Below are positions 24,586-32,748 of a stretch of 64,000 nucleotides of DNA, in pieces. The translations under genes and the position numbers were made by a program. The stretch's first letter is position 1; every line of letters starts with the position of its first letter. The DNA is from JAFKFH01 sp017307375 (lineage in GTDB: Bacteria > Pseudomonadota > Alphaproteobacteria > Ferrovibrionales > Ferrovibrionaceae): assembly GCA_965229335.1 (NCBI GenBank), contig OZ245874.1:4402001-4466000 (forward strand), read 5' to 3'. Below the pieces are notes generated by a model that had not been told where the DNA came from, ran no database searches, and was given only the letters and a program-made list of their open reading frames with translations.

Positions 24586-25308
24586 ATGTCGCTTGATTTT
24601 GTCCTGGTCCATGGTTCCTGGCACGACAACAGCGCCTGGGCACCAGTCATCGCCCGGCTGGAACAGCTTGGCCACCGGGCCTGGGCCCCGACCGTCGCCG
24701 GGCACGAACCGGGCGGCAACAAGGGTGTCAGCCACGCGGACTGCGTCGCGTCGGTCGTCGCCTTCATCAAGGCCCACGATCTCAGGAACTTCGTCCTGGT
24801 CGGCCATTCCTTCGGCGGGACGGTGATCCAGCGCGTGGCCGAGGAAGTGCCCGACCGGCTGCGCCGCCTGGTGTTCTGGAACGCCTTCGTCCTGCAGGAC
24901 GGCGAAAGCCTCGAGGACAACGTGCCGCCGCATTACAAGGCGCTGTTCGAGGCTATGGCACAGCCCGACGGCGGAGTCATGCTGCCCTTCCCGGTCTGGC
25001 GCGAAGCCTTCATCAACGATGCCGACGAAGCCCTGGCCCGCCGCGCCTATGACACGCTGTCGCCGACGCCGCGCCGCAGCCATACCGACAAGGTCCCGCT
25101 GAAGACCTTCTTCCAGCTCGAAGTCCCCAAGAGTTACCTGAACGCCACCGAGGACACCGCGCTGCCGCCGGGCGAATACGCCTGGACACCGCGGTTCCTC
25201 GCCCGCCTGGGTCTCGCCCGCCTGGTGCAGATGCCGGGCAGCCACGAGGTGATCTTCACCAACCCCGCGCTGCTGGCCGACAAGCTGGTGGAAGCCGGGC
25301 GGGACTGA
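24586..25308 (+). CDS. alpha/beta hydrolase
   Basis: It has 240 residues. The nucleophile elbow is GHSFGG with S75, the oxyanion motif is HGSWHD near the N-terminus, and the catalytic histidine is H220 in MPGSHEVI. The family is that of small cytoplasmic esterases and salicylate-esterase-like hydrolases. The substrate cannot be told. GGGAGG precedes the ATG at 24586. An upstream in-frame ATG at 24550 would add twelve unlikely residues. Confidence 0.85.
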   Translation: MSLDFVLVHGSWHDNSAWAPVIARLEQLGHRAWAPTVAGHEPGGNKGVSHADCVASVVAFIKAHDLRNFVLVGHSFGGTVIQRVAEEVPDRLRRLVFWNAFVLQDGESLEDNVPPHYKALFEAMAQPDGGVMLPFPVWREAFINDADEALARRAYDTLSPTPRRSHTDKVPLKTFFQLEVPKSYLNATEDTALPPGEYAWTPRFLARLGLARLVQMPGSHEVIFTNPALLADKLVEAGRD

Positions 25309-25323
25309 CACCCCGATCGTCGG

Positions 25324-26775
25324 TCAGCCCAGGCGGCGGAACACCGTCGCCAGGGCTTCCGGCAGATCTTCCGCGATCAGCCCGCGGCCGCAGGAGGCAC
25401 CGGCCGCGCCGTGCAGCCAGACCGCGGCACAGGCGGCGGCAAAGGCCGGCATGCCCTGCGCCAGCAGGCCGAGACAGATGCCGGCCAGCACGTCGCCCGA
25501 CCCGGCGGTGGCGAGATCGGGCGGCGCGTTGTCGTTGATGGCCAGCCGTCCGCCGGGATCGGCGATCACGGTGTCCGCCCCCTTCAGCACCACGACGGCG
25601 CCGGAAGCCGCCGCCGCCCGGCGCGCGCGCGCCGGCTTGTCGCCGCCGGCATCGAACAGCCTGGCGAACTCGCCGTCATGCGGGGTCAGGATGCAGGGCC
25701 CGCGGATCGCGGCGAACAAGGCGGCCGGATCGTCCTGGAAGACGGTCAGCGCATCGGCATCGAGCACGCAGGGTTTGCCCGTGCCCAACGCGGCCAGCAC
25801 GAAATCGCGGGTCCGATCGTTGACGCCATGGCCGGGCCCGATCAGGAACGCGCTGCGCCGGCGATCGCCGACCAGCGCCTGCCAGTCGTCCAGGCTGTCG
25901 GCGGTATCGACCATCACGGCATCGAGCCGCGCGGCATTGACCATCAGACTCGACCGCGGGCAGGACAGCGTGACGAGCCCGGCCCCGGCGCGCAGCGCGG
26001 CGCGGGCCGACAGGCGGGCCGCGCCGGAGGAGGTCATGCCGCCCCCGGCGACCAGCGCATGTCCTCTACGGTATTTATGCCCATCGGCATCGGCGCGCGG
26101 CAGGTCGCCGCGCCACAAGGCGGGTGTATTGCGCCATTGGCGGGGCGCGACCTCCCGCTCGACCGAAGGCGGCATGCCGATCTCGGCGACCAGGGTTTCG
26201 CCGCAATGCAGCCGGCCGGGCAACAGCAGATGTCCCGGCTTGCGCCGATAGAACGTGACGGTCAGCGTGGCACGGATCGCCACGCCCATCACGGCGCCGC
26301 TGTCGCCGCTGATACCCGATGGCAGGTCGACGGCCACGACCGGCATCCCGCCATCATTGACCGCGGCAACGGTCGCCGCGGCGATCCCGTCGAGCGGACG
26401 GGCCAGCCCGGCCCCGAACAGCGCGTCGACCACCAGGCCCGTGCCTGCCACCACCTCCGGCCCCAGCGGCTCGATGCCGCCGCCCCAACGCGCCGCCATG
26501 GTCGCGGCCTCGCCGCCCAGCCGCGCGGGATCGCCCGGCAGCGCGACCCGCACCGGCCAGCCGCGGGCCGCCAGGCGGCGCGCGGCGACAAACCCGTCGC
26601 CGCCGTTATTGCCCGGGCCGCAGATCACCGTCACCGGCCGCGGCGCCCAGCGCTGGCTGACCGCATCGGCCACCGCCGTGCCTGCCGCCTCCATCAGTTG
26701 CAGGCCGGAAACGCCCGAGGCGATCGCAAGGCCGTCAGCCCGCGCCATCTCGGCCACCGTCAGCAGCGATTCCAT
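25324..26775 (-). CDS. nnr: bifunctional NAD(P)H-hydrate epimerase / ADP-dependent dehydratase
   Basis: Repairs damaged NADH and NADPH hydrates. It has 483 residues. The N-terminal epimerase domain (YjeF-N, about 1-210) has GPGNNGGDGFVAARRL and VDALFGAGL. The C-terminal carbohydrate-kinase-like dehydratase domain (about 225-483) has HALVAGGGMTSSGAARL, LDADALTVF, LTPHDGEFARL and ATAGSGDVLAG. The ATG overlaps the stop of the upstream amidase gene by one base (TGATG), so the two are likely cotranscribed. Confidence 0.95.
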   Translation of the reverse strand: MESLLTVAEMARADGLAIASGVSGLQLMEAAGTAVADAVSQRWAPRPVTVICGPGNNGGDGFVAARRLAARGWPVRVALPGDPARLGGEAATMAARWGGGIEPLGPEVVAGTGLVVDALFGAGLARPLDGIAAATVAAVNDGGMPVVAVDLPSGISGDSGAVMGVAIRATLTVTFYRRKPGHLLLPGRLHCGETLVAEIGMPPSVEREVAPRQWRNTPALWRGDLPRADADGHKYRRGHALVAGGGMTSSGAARLSARAALRAGAGLVTLSCPRSSLMVNAARLDAVMVDTADSLDDWQALVGDRRRSAFLIGPGHGVNDRTRDFVLAALGTGKPCVLDADALTVFQDDPAALFAAIRGPCILTPHDGEFARLFDAGGDKPARARRAAAASGAVVVLKGADTVIADPGGRLAINDNAPPDLATAGSGDVLAGICLGLLAQGMPAFAAACAAVWLHGAAGASCGRGLIAEDLPEALATVFRRLG

Positions 26776-28178
26776 CAGGTCAGCGACGGGCGCTTGTCGT
26801 GGAAATTGCAGGCCGTCTCGAAGGCGCGGGCGGCACGCAGCACCAGGGCGTCGCGATGGGCCGGCCCGACGATCTGGAGGCCCACCGGCAATCCGTCCGC
26901 CGTGAAGCCGCAGGGAACCGATATCGCCGGCTGCTGGGTCAGGTTGAACGGGTAGGAAAACGGGGTCCACACCGTCCAGTCGCCGCCCTCGTCCGCCGGC
27001 GGAGCCAGCCGGTTCACCGCGAAGGCCGGCACTGCCAGGCTGGGTGTCACCAGCAGGTCGTACTTGGTGTGGAAGGTGCGCATCGTCAGGCCGAGGGCGG
27101 CGCGCGCCTGGGCAGCATCGAGATAATCGGACAGCGAGTAGCGCCCGCCCGCTTCGGCCGCCCGCAGCAGCCCCTCGTCGATCAGCGCGCGCTTCTCGGG
27201 CGGGATCGCCTTCAAGGCCTGGAAGGCGCCGGCCTGCCAATGGACGGCAAAGATCGGCCCGACATCCGAAAAGCCGGGATCGGCGGCCTCGACCTCGGCA
27301 CCGAGGGCGGCAAAATGCCTGACCGCGCCGGCGACGATCGCGGCGACCTCGGGGTCGACCCGGGCATAGCCGAGATCGGGCGAGAAGGCGATGCGCAGGC
27401 CCCTGATGCCCTGGTCGAGGCCCTGGCCGTAATCCTCGCCGCTCGCCGGCAGGGCCAGCCAGTCGCGATAGTCGGGCCCGGCCAGCACGGTCAGCATCAG
27501 CGCGGCATCCGCCACCGTCCGCGTCATCGGCCCGAGATGGGCGACAGTCCCGAACGGTGAGGCCGGCCAGGCCGGCACGCGGCCGAACGACGGCTTCATG
27601 CCGACGATGCCGGCAAAGGCGGCGGGGATCCGGATCGAGCCGCCGCCGTCGGTGCCGATGGCGAGCGGCCCGAGGCCGGCCGCCACCTGGGCCGAGGCGC
27701 CACCCGACGATCCACCGGGCGTGCGCCCGATCTTCCACGGATTGTGCGTGGCCCCGGTCAGCGCGCTGTCGGTCACGCCTTTCCAGCCGAACTCGGGCGT
27801 CGTGGTCTTGCCGAGAAGCACGGCGCCATGCTCCTTCAGCCGCGCAACCGCCGGCGCGTCGTCGTTCCACGGGCCGGCCGGATCGATGGTCCGCGAGCCG
27901 CGCAAGGTCGGCCAGCCCTTGGTGACGATCAGGTCCTTAACCGATGCCGGCACGCCATCGAGCCGGCCCAGCGGCTGGCCGGCCAGCCAGCGCCGTTCGG
28001 CCGCCCGTGCCTGCGCCAGGGCCTGGGTCTCGTCGACCAGGCAATAGGCGTTGATCTTCGGATTGACAGCCGCGATGCGATCCAGCACCGCCCTGGTCAC
28101 CTCGACCGGCGAGAGTTCCTGGTTGCGGTAGAGACGCAGAAGTTCGGTCGCCGGGGTGTAGCAGAGATCCTCGGACAA
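26775..28178 (-). CDS. amidase (amidase-signature family)
   Basis: Hydrolyses an amide bond of unknown substrate in the cytoplasm. It has 467 residues. The Ser-cisSer-Lys triad is visible as the Lys in VPASVKDLI, the cis-Ser in the GGSSGGASAQVAAG motif, and the nucleophile Ser in GTDGGGSIRIPAAF. I place the start at TTG 28178 because GAGGAG lies about seven bases before it. The alternative is an ATG at 28220 without a ribosome-binding site. A Glu-tRNA(Gln) amidotransferase role is unlikely, since no gatB or gatC is nearby. Confidence 0.88.
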   Translation of the reverse strand: MSEDLCYTPATELLRLYRNQELSPVEVTRAVLDRIAAVNPKINAYCLVDETQALAQARAAERRWLAGQPLGRLDGVPASVKDLIVTKGWPTLRGSRTIDPAGPWNDDAPAVARLKEHGAVLLGKTTTPEFGWKGVTDSALTGATHNPWKIGRTPGGSSGGASAQVAAGLGPLAIGTDGGGSIRIPAAFAGIVGMKPSFGRVPAWPASPFGTVAHLGPMTRTVADAALMLTVLAGPDYRDWLALPASGEDYGQGLDQGIRGLRIAFSPDLGYARVDPEVAAIVAGAVRHFAALGAEVEAADPGFSDVGPIFAVHWQAGAFQALKAIPPEKRALIDEGLLRAAEAGGRYSLSDYLDAAQARAALGLTMRTFHTKYDLLVTPSLAVPAFAVNRLAPPADEGGDWTVWTPFSYPFNLTQQPAISVPCGFTADGLPVGLQIVGPAHRDALVLRAARAFETACNFHDKRPSLT

Positions 28179-28288
28179 GGGGTTTCTCCTCGAGGGCTGG
28201 CCGATGACGGGAGGCGCCATTGTGACGGTGGTGTACCGCCCGGCGCAATGGCGTGATAGGTGTTCCGCGCTTTCCGGGGGAGCAGGTC

Positions 28289-29413
28289 ATGACCGCGTTC
28301 GACATTGCCATCATCGGTGCCGGCATCGCCGGCGCCTCGGCCGCCTTCGCCATCGGTGGGCGGGCCCGCGTATTGCTGCTCGAACGGGAGAGCCAGCCCG
28401 GCTACCATTCCACCGGCCGCTCGGCCGCCGTCTATGCCGAAACCTACGGCAATGCGACGATCCGGGCGCTGACCACCGGCAGCCGCGCCTTCTTCACCGC
28501 ACCGCCGCCGGGCTTTGCCGAGCATCCGATCCTCACGCCGCGGGGCGTGCTGCATGTCGGGCCGGCCTCGGCCACGACGAAGCTCGAGCGGCTGGCGGCG
28601 GACCTTGGCCGGATGGTCGCCAGCGTCCGACTGGTCGGATCGGCCGAGATCCGCGGCTTCTGCCCGGCCCTGCGCGAGGACCATGCCGCGGTCGGGATCT
28701 ACGAGCCCGAAGGGATGGATATCGATGTCGATGCCCTTCATCGCGGCTTCCTGCGCGGGGCCGGCGCGACCTTGGTCTGCGATGCCGCCGTCACCGCGCT
28801 GGAACGCCGCGCGGGTTGCTGGCAGATCGACACGGCGGCCGGGCGGTTCAGCGCGCCGATCGTGATCAACGCGGCCGGCGCCTGGGCCGACGCCATCGCC
28901 GGCCTTGCCGGAATCGTCCCGATCCCGGTCGTCCCGAAGCGTCGCACCATCTTCACCTTCGATCCGCCGGCCGGCACCGACATCGCTGCCTGGCCGATGA
29001 TCGTCGACAGCGACGAGCAATGGTACCTCAAGCCCGATGCCGGGCGGCTGCTCGCCTCGCCCGCCGACGAAGGCGAGATCGAGGCCTGCGACGTCCAGCC
29101 CGACGAGATGGACCTGGCCGTCGCCATCGACCGCATCGAGACCGCGACGACGCTGTCGGTGCGGCGCCCGGCGGCCAAGTGGGCGGGTTTGCGCAGTTTC
29201 GCGCCCGATCGCACGATCGTCTGCGGCTTCGACGACCGGGCGGAAGGTTTCTGCTGGCTGGCCGGGCAGGGCGGCTACGGCATCCAGACCGCCCCGGCGA
29301 TGGGACGGGTGGCGGCGGCCGCGGCGCTGGGCGACGACCTGCCGGCCGACCTGCAGGCGTTGGGCGTGACCGCCGCCCGCCTTGGTCCCGCACGCTTCCG
29401 CCACCAGGGCTAG
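28289..29413 (+). CDS. FAD-dependent oxidoreductase (DAO family)
   Basis: It has 374 residues. The N-terminal Rossmann motif GAGIAGASAAF binds FAD, with LLLERESQPGYHSTGRSAA following. The C-terminus has the second FAD-contact segment GQGGYGIQTAPAMGR. It belongs to the D-amino-acid oxidase/glycine oxidase fold, possibly acting on a D-amino acid or other amine. GGGGGAG precedes the ATG at 28289. It is convergent with the P450 gene: the two stop codons share the bases CTAG at 29410-29413. Confidence 0.88.
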   Translation: MTAFDIAIIGAGIAGASAAFAIGGRARVLLLERESQPGYHSTGRSAAVYAETYGNATIRALTTGSRAFFTAPPPGFAEHPILTPRGVLHVGPASATTKLERLAADLGRMVASVRLVGSAEIRGFCPALREDHAAVGIYEPEGMDIDVDALHRGFLRGAGATLVCDAAVTALERRAGCWQIDTAAGRFSAPIVINAAGAWADAIAGLAGIVPIPVVPKRRTIFTFDPPAGTDIAAWPMIVDSDEQWYLKPDAGRLLASPADEGEIEACDVQPDEMDLAVAIDRIETATTLSVRRPAAKWAGLRSFAPDRTIVCGFDDRAEGFCWLAGQGGYGIQTAPAMGRVAAAAALGDDLPADLQALGVTAARLGPARFRHQG

Positions 29414-30474
29414 CCGACAAACGGCATGCGCGCATTGAGCGACGGACGATAGCGAATCGGCTGGCCCGAGGGTAACCGCCCGGCCAGTCGGCCAAGCGCG
29501 GTGGCGGCGATCACCGCGGCCATGCCGTGGGCCGGGCAGCGGTGGTGGCCCAGGCCGAAGGTGAAGACCTGACGGTCCGGCCGGTCCAGGCGGAAGGCAT
29601 CGGGGCGGGGGTTGGCCTGCGGATCGCGGTTGGCGGCGGCCAGCAGGATCAGGATGCCCTGCCCCGCCCTGACCTGGCGGCCGGCGACGACCGCGTCCTC
29701 GGCCATGAACCGCCGGGTGTTCTGCACCGGGGCATCATGGCGCAGCACTTCGTCGACGAAGGCGACAGGATCGGTCGCGGCAAGTTCCGGGTGCCGTGCC
29801 TGCGCGATCAGCGCCAGGCCGATCAGCCCGACGGTGGCCTCGTAGCTCTGGACCATCACCCCGACCAGATTGGCCACCGCAAGCTCGGCATCGAGGCCGG
29901 CGAAGCCGCAGCCCGACAGCCGGTTCCCCAAGTCGACCGCGGCCTGGCGCGCCAGCGCGACCTGCCCCGCCGGGCGGCCGGCGGCGATGCCGCGGGCGAA
30001 GGTCGCGGCAAGCATCGCGATTTCCGGCAAAGCCGGATCGGTCAGGCCGCACAAGGCGCCGACGACCAGCGGCGGCAGCCGGTCGACGATATCGTCGAGA
30101 CTGCGCCGGCCGACCAGCAGCCGGTCGAGCTGGCGGTTGGTTTCGGCCGCGACCGCCGCCGGGCCGTGACAGGCCAACGCACCGGCAACGTCCTGGCGCA
30201 ATGCGCCATGCGGCTTGCCGTCGCGCATACGCAGGAAACGACCGAACAACTCGCCGGCGGCGCTGTCGGCCAAGGTGGCCGGTACCGGTTCGGCCGGTGG
30301 CCGGACGCGGGTTGCGGGCGCCGACAGGACGGCCCGCACGGCCTCGGCCGAGGCGGCGACCCACAGGCCGGTTCGGGCATCGAAGTCAAACGGTCTCCAG
30401 GCGACGAGATCGGCATAGTAGGGGTACGGATCGGGATGGATCGCGGCAGCGATCGGATCGGCCGGAACGGACAT
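29410..30474 (-). CDS. cytochrome P450
   Basis: It has 354 residues, short for bacterial P450s (about 400). The heme loop is FTFGLGHHRCPAHG with the thiolate C313. The ExxR motif is E242-R245, and the I-helix oxygen-activation region reads QSYEATVG (209-216), with Glu-Ala-Thr in place of the common (D/E)T arrangement. No ferredoxin or ferredoxin reductase gene is adjacent, so its redox partners are elsewhere. The substrate is unknown. Confidence 0.88.
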   Translation of the reverse strand: MSVPADPIAAAIHPDPYPYYADLVAWRPFDFDARTGLWVAASAEAVRAVLSAPATRVRPPAEPVPATLADSAAGELFGRFLRMRDGKPHGALRQDVAGALACHGPAAVAAETNRQLDRLLVGRRSLDDIVDRLPPLVVGALCGLTDPALPEIAMLAATFARGIAAGRPAGQVALARQAAVDLGNRLSGCGFAGLDAELAVANLVGVMVQSYEATVGLIGLALIAQARHPELAATDPVAFVDEVLRHDAPVQNTRRFMAEDAVVAGRQVRAGQGILILLAAANRDPQANPRPDAFRLDRPDRQVFTFGLGHHRCPAHGMAAVIAATALGRLAGRLPSGQPIRYRPSLNARMPFVG

Positions 30475-30583
30475 CGTGAGGGACCTCGGACTTGTCGAGG
30501 CCCCACTCTATCCGGCCGGCATCGCCCGGTGTTTCGGCGCCGGCCGAAACGTCGCGAACCGACCGAGTTGCTCGAACAGCGGA

Positions 30584-31075
30584 TCAGAAATCATCTTCCG
30601 CGGCATCGAAGGCGTCCTGCATCGACGCGCCGACTCGGCCGGCAAGGCGGCCGTAGCCGCCGACGAAGACCTGGTCCCAGCCTGCCTCGTATCCGGCGCG
30701 CCGTTCCGCGCCGCGCCCGCCCCCCAGGCGCTCCCAGCCGCGATGTTCGAGGCGGATCTCCGCGCCTTCGGCCGCCGCGGCGAAGTTGACCACGACCTCG
30801 GTGACTTCGTGTTCCGCCGCGTTGACCGTCCACGCCATGGCGAAACGGTGCGGCGGCTGCCACGCCGTCACCCGCCCCCAGTCACGCTCGCTGCCGTCGG
30901 CCGCGGTCTCGTAGATCCGGCCGCCGACGCCCGGTTCGACAGCGCAGGCGACCGGCGGCACCGGTGACAGGTGATGGGTCGCCAGCGGCCACCACCGCGC
31001 GATCTCCGCGGTGAACAGCCGGAAAGCATCCTCCGGGCTGCGCCGCACCACCATTGTCTTGACCACCGGCTGCAT
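30584..31075 (-). CDS. SRPBCC (AHSA1-like) domain protein
   Basis: It has 163 residues. The pattern VVRRSPEDAFRLFTAEIARWWP, then GVGGRIYE, WGRVTAWQPPHRFAMAW, and V(N)FAAAAEGAEIRLEHRGWERL, is typical of the activator-of-Hsp90-ATPase-like (START-fold) family that binds hydrophobic ligands. GGGAGG lies six bases before the ATG at 31075. A much longer in-frame ORF upstream is antisense to the phosphodiesterase gene and is not part of this protein. The ligand is unknown. Confidence 0.85.
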   Translation of the reverse strand: MQPVVKTMVVRRSPEDAFRLFTAEIARWWPLATHHLSPVPPVACAVEPGVGGRIYETAADGSERDWGRVTAWQPPHRFAMAWTVNAAEHEVTEVVVNFAAAAEGAEIRLEHRGWERLGGGRGAERRAGYEAGWDQVFVGGYGRLAGRVGASMQDAFDAAEDDF

Positions 31076-31114
31076 GACTGCCTCCCTTCTCATCCGAAGC
31101 ACCGGAGAGACAGC

Positions 31115-31909
31115 ATGATCCTGGCCCAGATTTCCGACCTGCATGTCCGCCCGGCCGGCGAACTCTACTACGGCGTCGCGGATTCCAATGCCATGCTCGA
31201 TGCCGCCATCGATCACCTGAACGCGCTGCAGCCACGCCCCGACCTGCTGCTGGTCAGCGGCGACCTCGTCGACGAGGGGCAGGATGCGGAATACGCCGCC
31301 CTGCGCCCGCGGCTCGATCGCAGTGCGATTCCGTATCTCGTGATGCCGGGCAACCATGACAGCCGCGACGGCGTCGCCCGCTGCTTCGCCGACCACGCCT
31401 ATCTGCCGAAGGCAGGGCCGATGCACTACGCCATCGAAGACTACCCGGTGCGCATCGTCGCCTTCGACACCACGGTGCCGGGCCGGCATCACGGTGCCGC
31501 CGATCAGGCGGGTCTCGACTGGCTCGACCGGACGCTGGCCGCCGACCGCACCCGGCCGGTCCTGTTGGCCATGCACCACCACCCGTTCGCCTGCGGCATT
31601 CCCTATCTCGACAAATATCGCTGCGACGATGGCGATGCCCTGGCCGCTGTGGTCGCCCGCCACGGCCATGTCGAGCGGGTGGTATGCGGCCACGTCCACC
31701 GCCTGATGCTGCGCCGCTGGGGCGGCACTGTGCTTGCCGCCTGCCCGTCGACCGCCACCCAGATCGCGCTGCGCCTGGACCCGGATGCGGCCCCGGCATC
31801 GTTCGGCGAGCCGCCGGGCCTGCTGCTGCACCAATGGCGGCCCGACACAGGGTTGACCACCCATCTCAGCCCGATCGGCCGGTTTGCGGGTCCCTACGAT
31901 TTCTTCTGA
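31115..31909 (+). CDS. metallophosphoesterase (class III cyclic-nucleotide / glycerophosphodiester phosphodiesterase family)
   Basis: It has 264 residues with a binuclear metal centre. The ligand motifs are DLH (8-10), GDLVD, GNHD, HHHP and GHVHR in the expected order. The closest families are CpdA and GpdQ. From sequence I cannot decide between cyclic AMP and glycerophosphodiester as substrate. GGAGAG precedes the ATG. Divergent from the SRPBCC gene, with only 39 bases between starts. Confidence 0.87.
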   Translation: MILAQISDLHVRPAGELYYGVADSNAMLDAAIDHLNALQPRPDLLLVSGDLVDEGQDAEYAALRPRLDRSAIPYLVMPGNHDSRDGVARCFADHAYLPKAGPMHYAIEDYPVRIVAFDTTVPGRHHGAADQAGLDWLDRTLAADRTRPVLLAMHHHPFACGIPYLDKYRCDDGDALAAVVARHGHVERVVCGHVHRLMLRRWGGTVLAACPSTATQIALRLDPDAAPASFGEPPGLLLHQWRPDTGLTTHLSPIGRFAGPYDFF

Positions 31910-31926
31910 AGACAATTTTGCCCCAA

Positions 31927-31963
31927 ACTTGTCATTGACTTGTCTTATCGCCGACTGGTCCCA
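31927..31963 (+). promoter_or_regulatory. candidate promoter and GntR operator of the sugar operon
   Basis: Two direct copies of ACTTGTC (31927-31933 and 31938-31944) are spaced 11 bases, one helical turn. The second overlaps a -35-like TTGACT (31935-31940). An AAGACAA at 31909-31915 forms an inverted partner to TTGTCTT (31940-31946). This would place a repressor over the promoter of the downstream GntR gene, consistent with autoregulation. No strong -10 is evident. Confidence 0.4.
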
Positions 31964-31989
31964 TGCCTGTCAGAACAAGGGGTGGGGAC

Positions 31990-32748
31990 ATGGCGCTCGA
32001 GGCATCGCGGCAGGAGGGTCTGATCGGGGCGGAAGCCCCGCCGCGCTATCGCCAGATCGCCGGCGCGCTGGCCGCCGAGATCGCCCGCGGCCTGCATGAA
32101 CCGGGCGCTGCCCTGCCCTCCGAACACCAGCTCTGCCGCTTGTTCTCGGTCAGCCGGGTCACCGTTCGCGCGGCCCTCCAGCAACTCGTCGAGGACGGGC
32201 TGATCGAACGGCGCCACGGCGCCGGCTCGTTCGTGCGGCCGCGCGTCATTCACAAGCCGCTCGGCGGCCTCACCGACTTCCGGGCCGAAGCCGAGCGCCA
32301 CGGCCGCATCGCGACCACGCGGCTGATGTCGCTGATCGAGCGGCCGGCGAGCATCGCCGAGCGGATGAAGTTCGGCGCGGCGACCGATGCCGTCCATGAA
32401 CTTGTCCGCCTGCGCCTGCTCGACGGCGTACCCGCAGTCTATCAGACGACGCTGCTGCCGGCCGGGCTGCTCGGCCCCTCCGCCGCGGCGATGCTGGCGG
32501 ACGGTTCGCTCTATGCCTATCTCGCCCATCGCGGCCGCCAGCCGGCCGCGGCGGAAGACGTGGTCGAAGCCGTGGCGCTCGCCCCGCCCGCGGCGCTCGT
32601 TCTGAAGCTGCCGGCCGGCTCGCCCGTCTTCCGCTTCCATCGGACCGCGCGCGACCGCGCCGGCCAGGTCGTCGAGCTTTCCGACAGCCTGATTCGTTCG
32701 GACCTCTACAAATTGACGTTCCATCCGCATCTGGAGGACGGCCGATGA
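31990..32748 (+). CDS. GntR-family (UTRA domain) transcriptional regulator
   Basis: It has 252 residues. The N-terminal winged helix (about 20-90) has PPRYRQIAGALAAEI, PSEHQLCRLFSVSRVTVRAAL and GAGSFV. The rest is a UTRA ligand-binding domain (HutC subfamily) ending in LSDSLIRSDLYKL. The start at 31990 follows GGGGTGGGG. An ATG at 31963 has no ribosome-binding site. It is the first gene of the sugar operon, its stop overlapping the kinase start, so it probably represses the operon and responds to the sugar or its phosphate. Confidence 0.9.
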   Translation: MALEASRQEGLIGAEAPPRYRQIAGALAAEIARGLHEPGAALPSEHQLCRLFSVSRVTVRAALQQLVEDGLIERRHGAGSFVRPRVIHKPLGGLTDFRAEAERHGRIATTRLMSLIERPASIAERMKFGAATDAVHELVRLRLLDGVPAVYQTTLLPAGLLGPSAAAMLADGSLYAYLAHRGRQPAAAEDVVEAVALAPPAALVLKLPAGSPVFRFHRTARDRAGQVVELSDSLIRSDLYKLTFHPHLEDGR

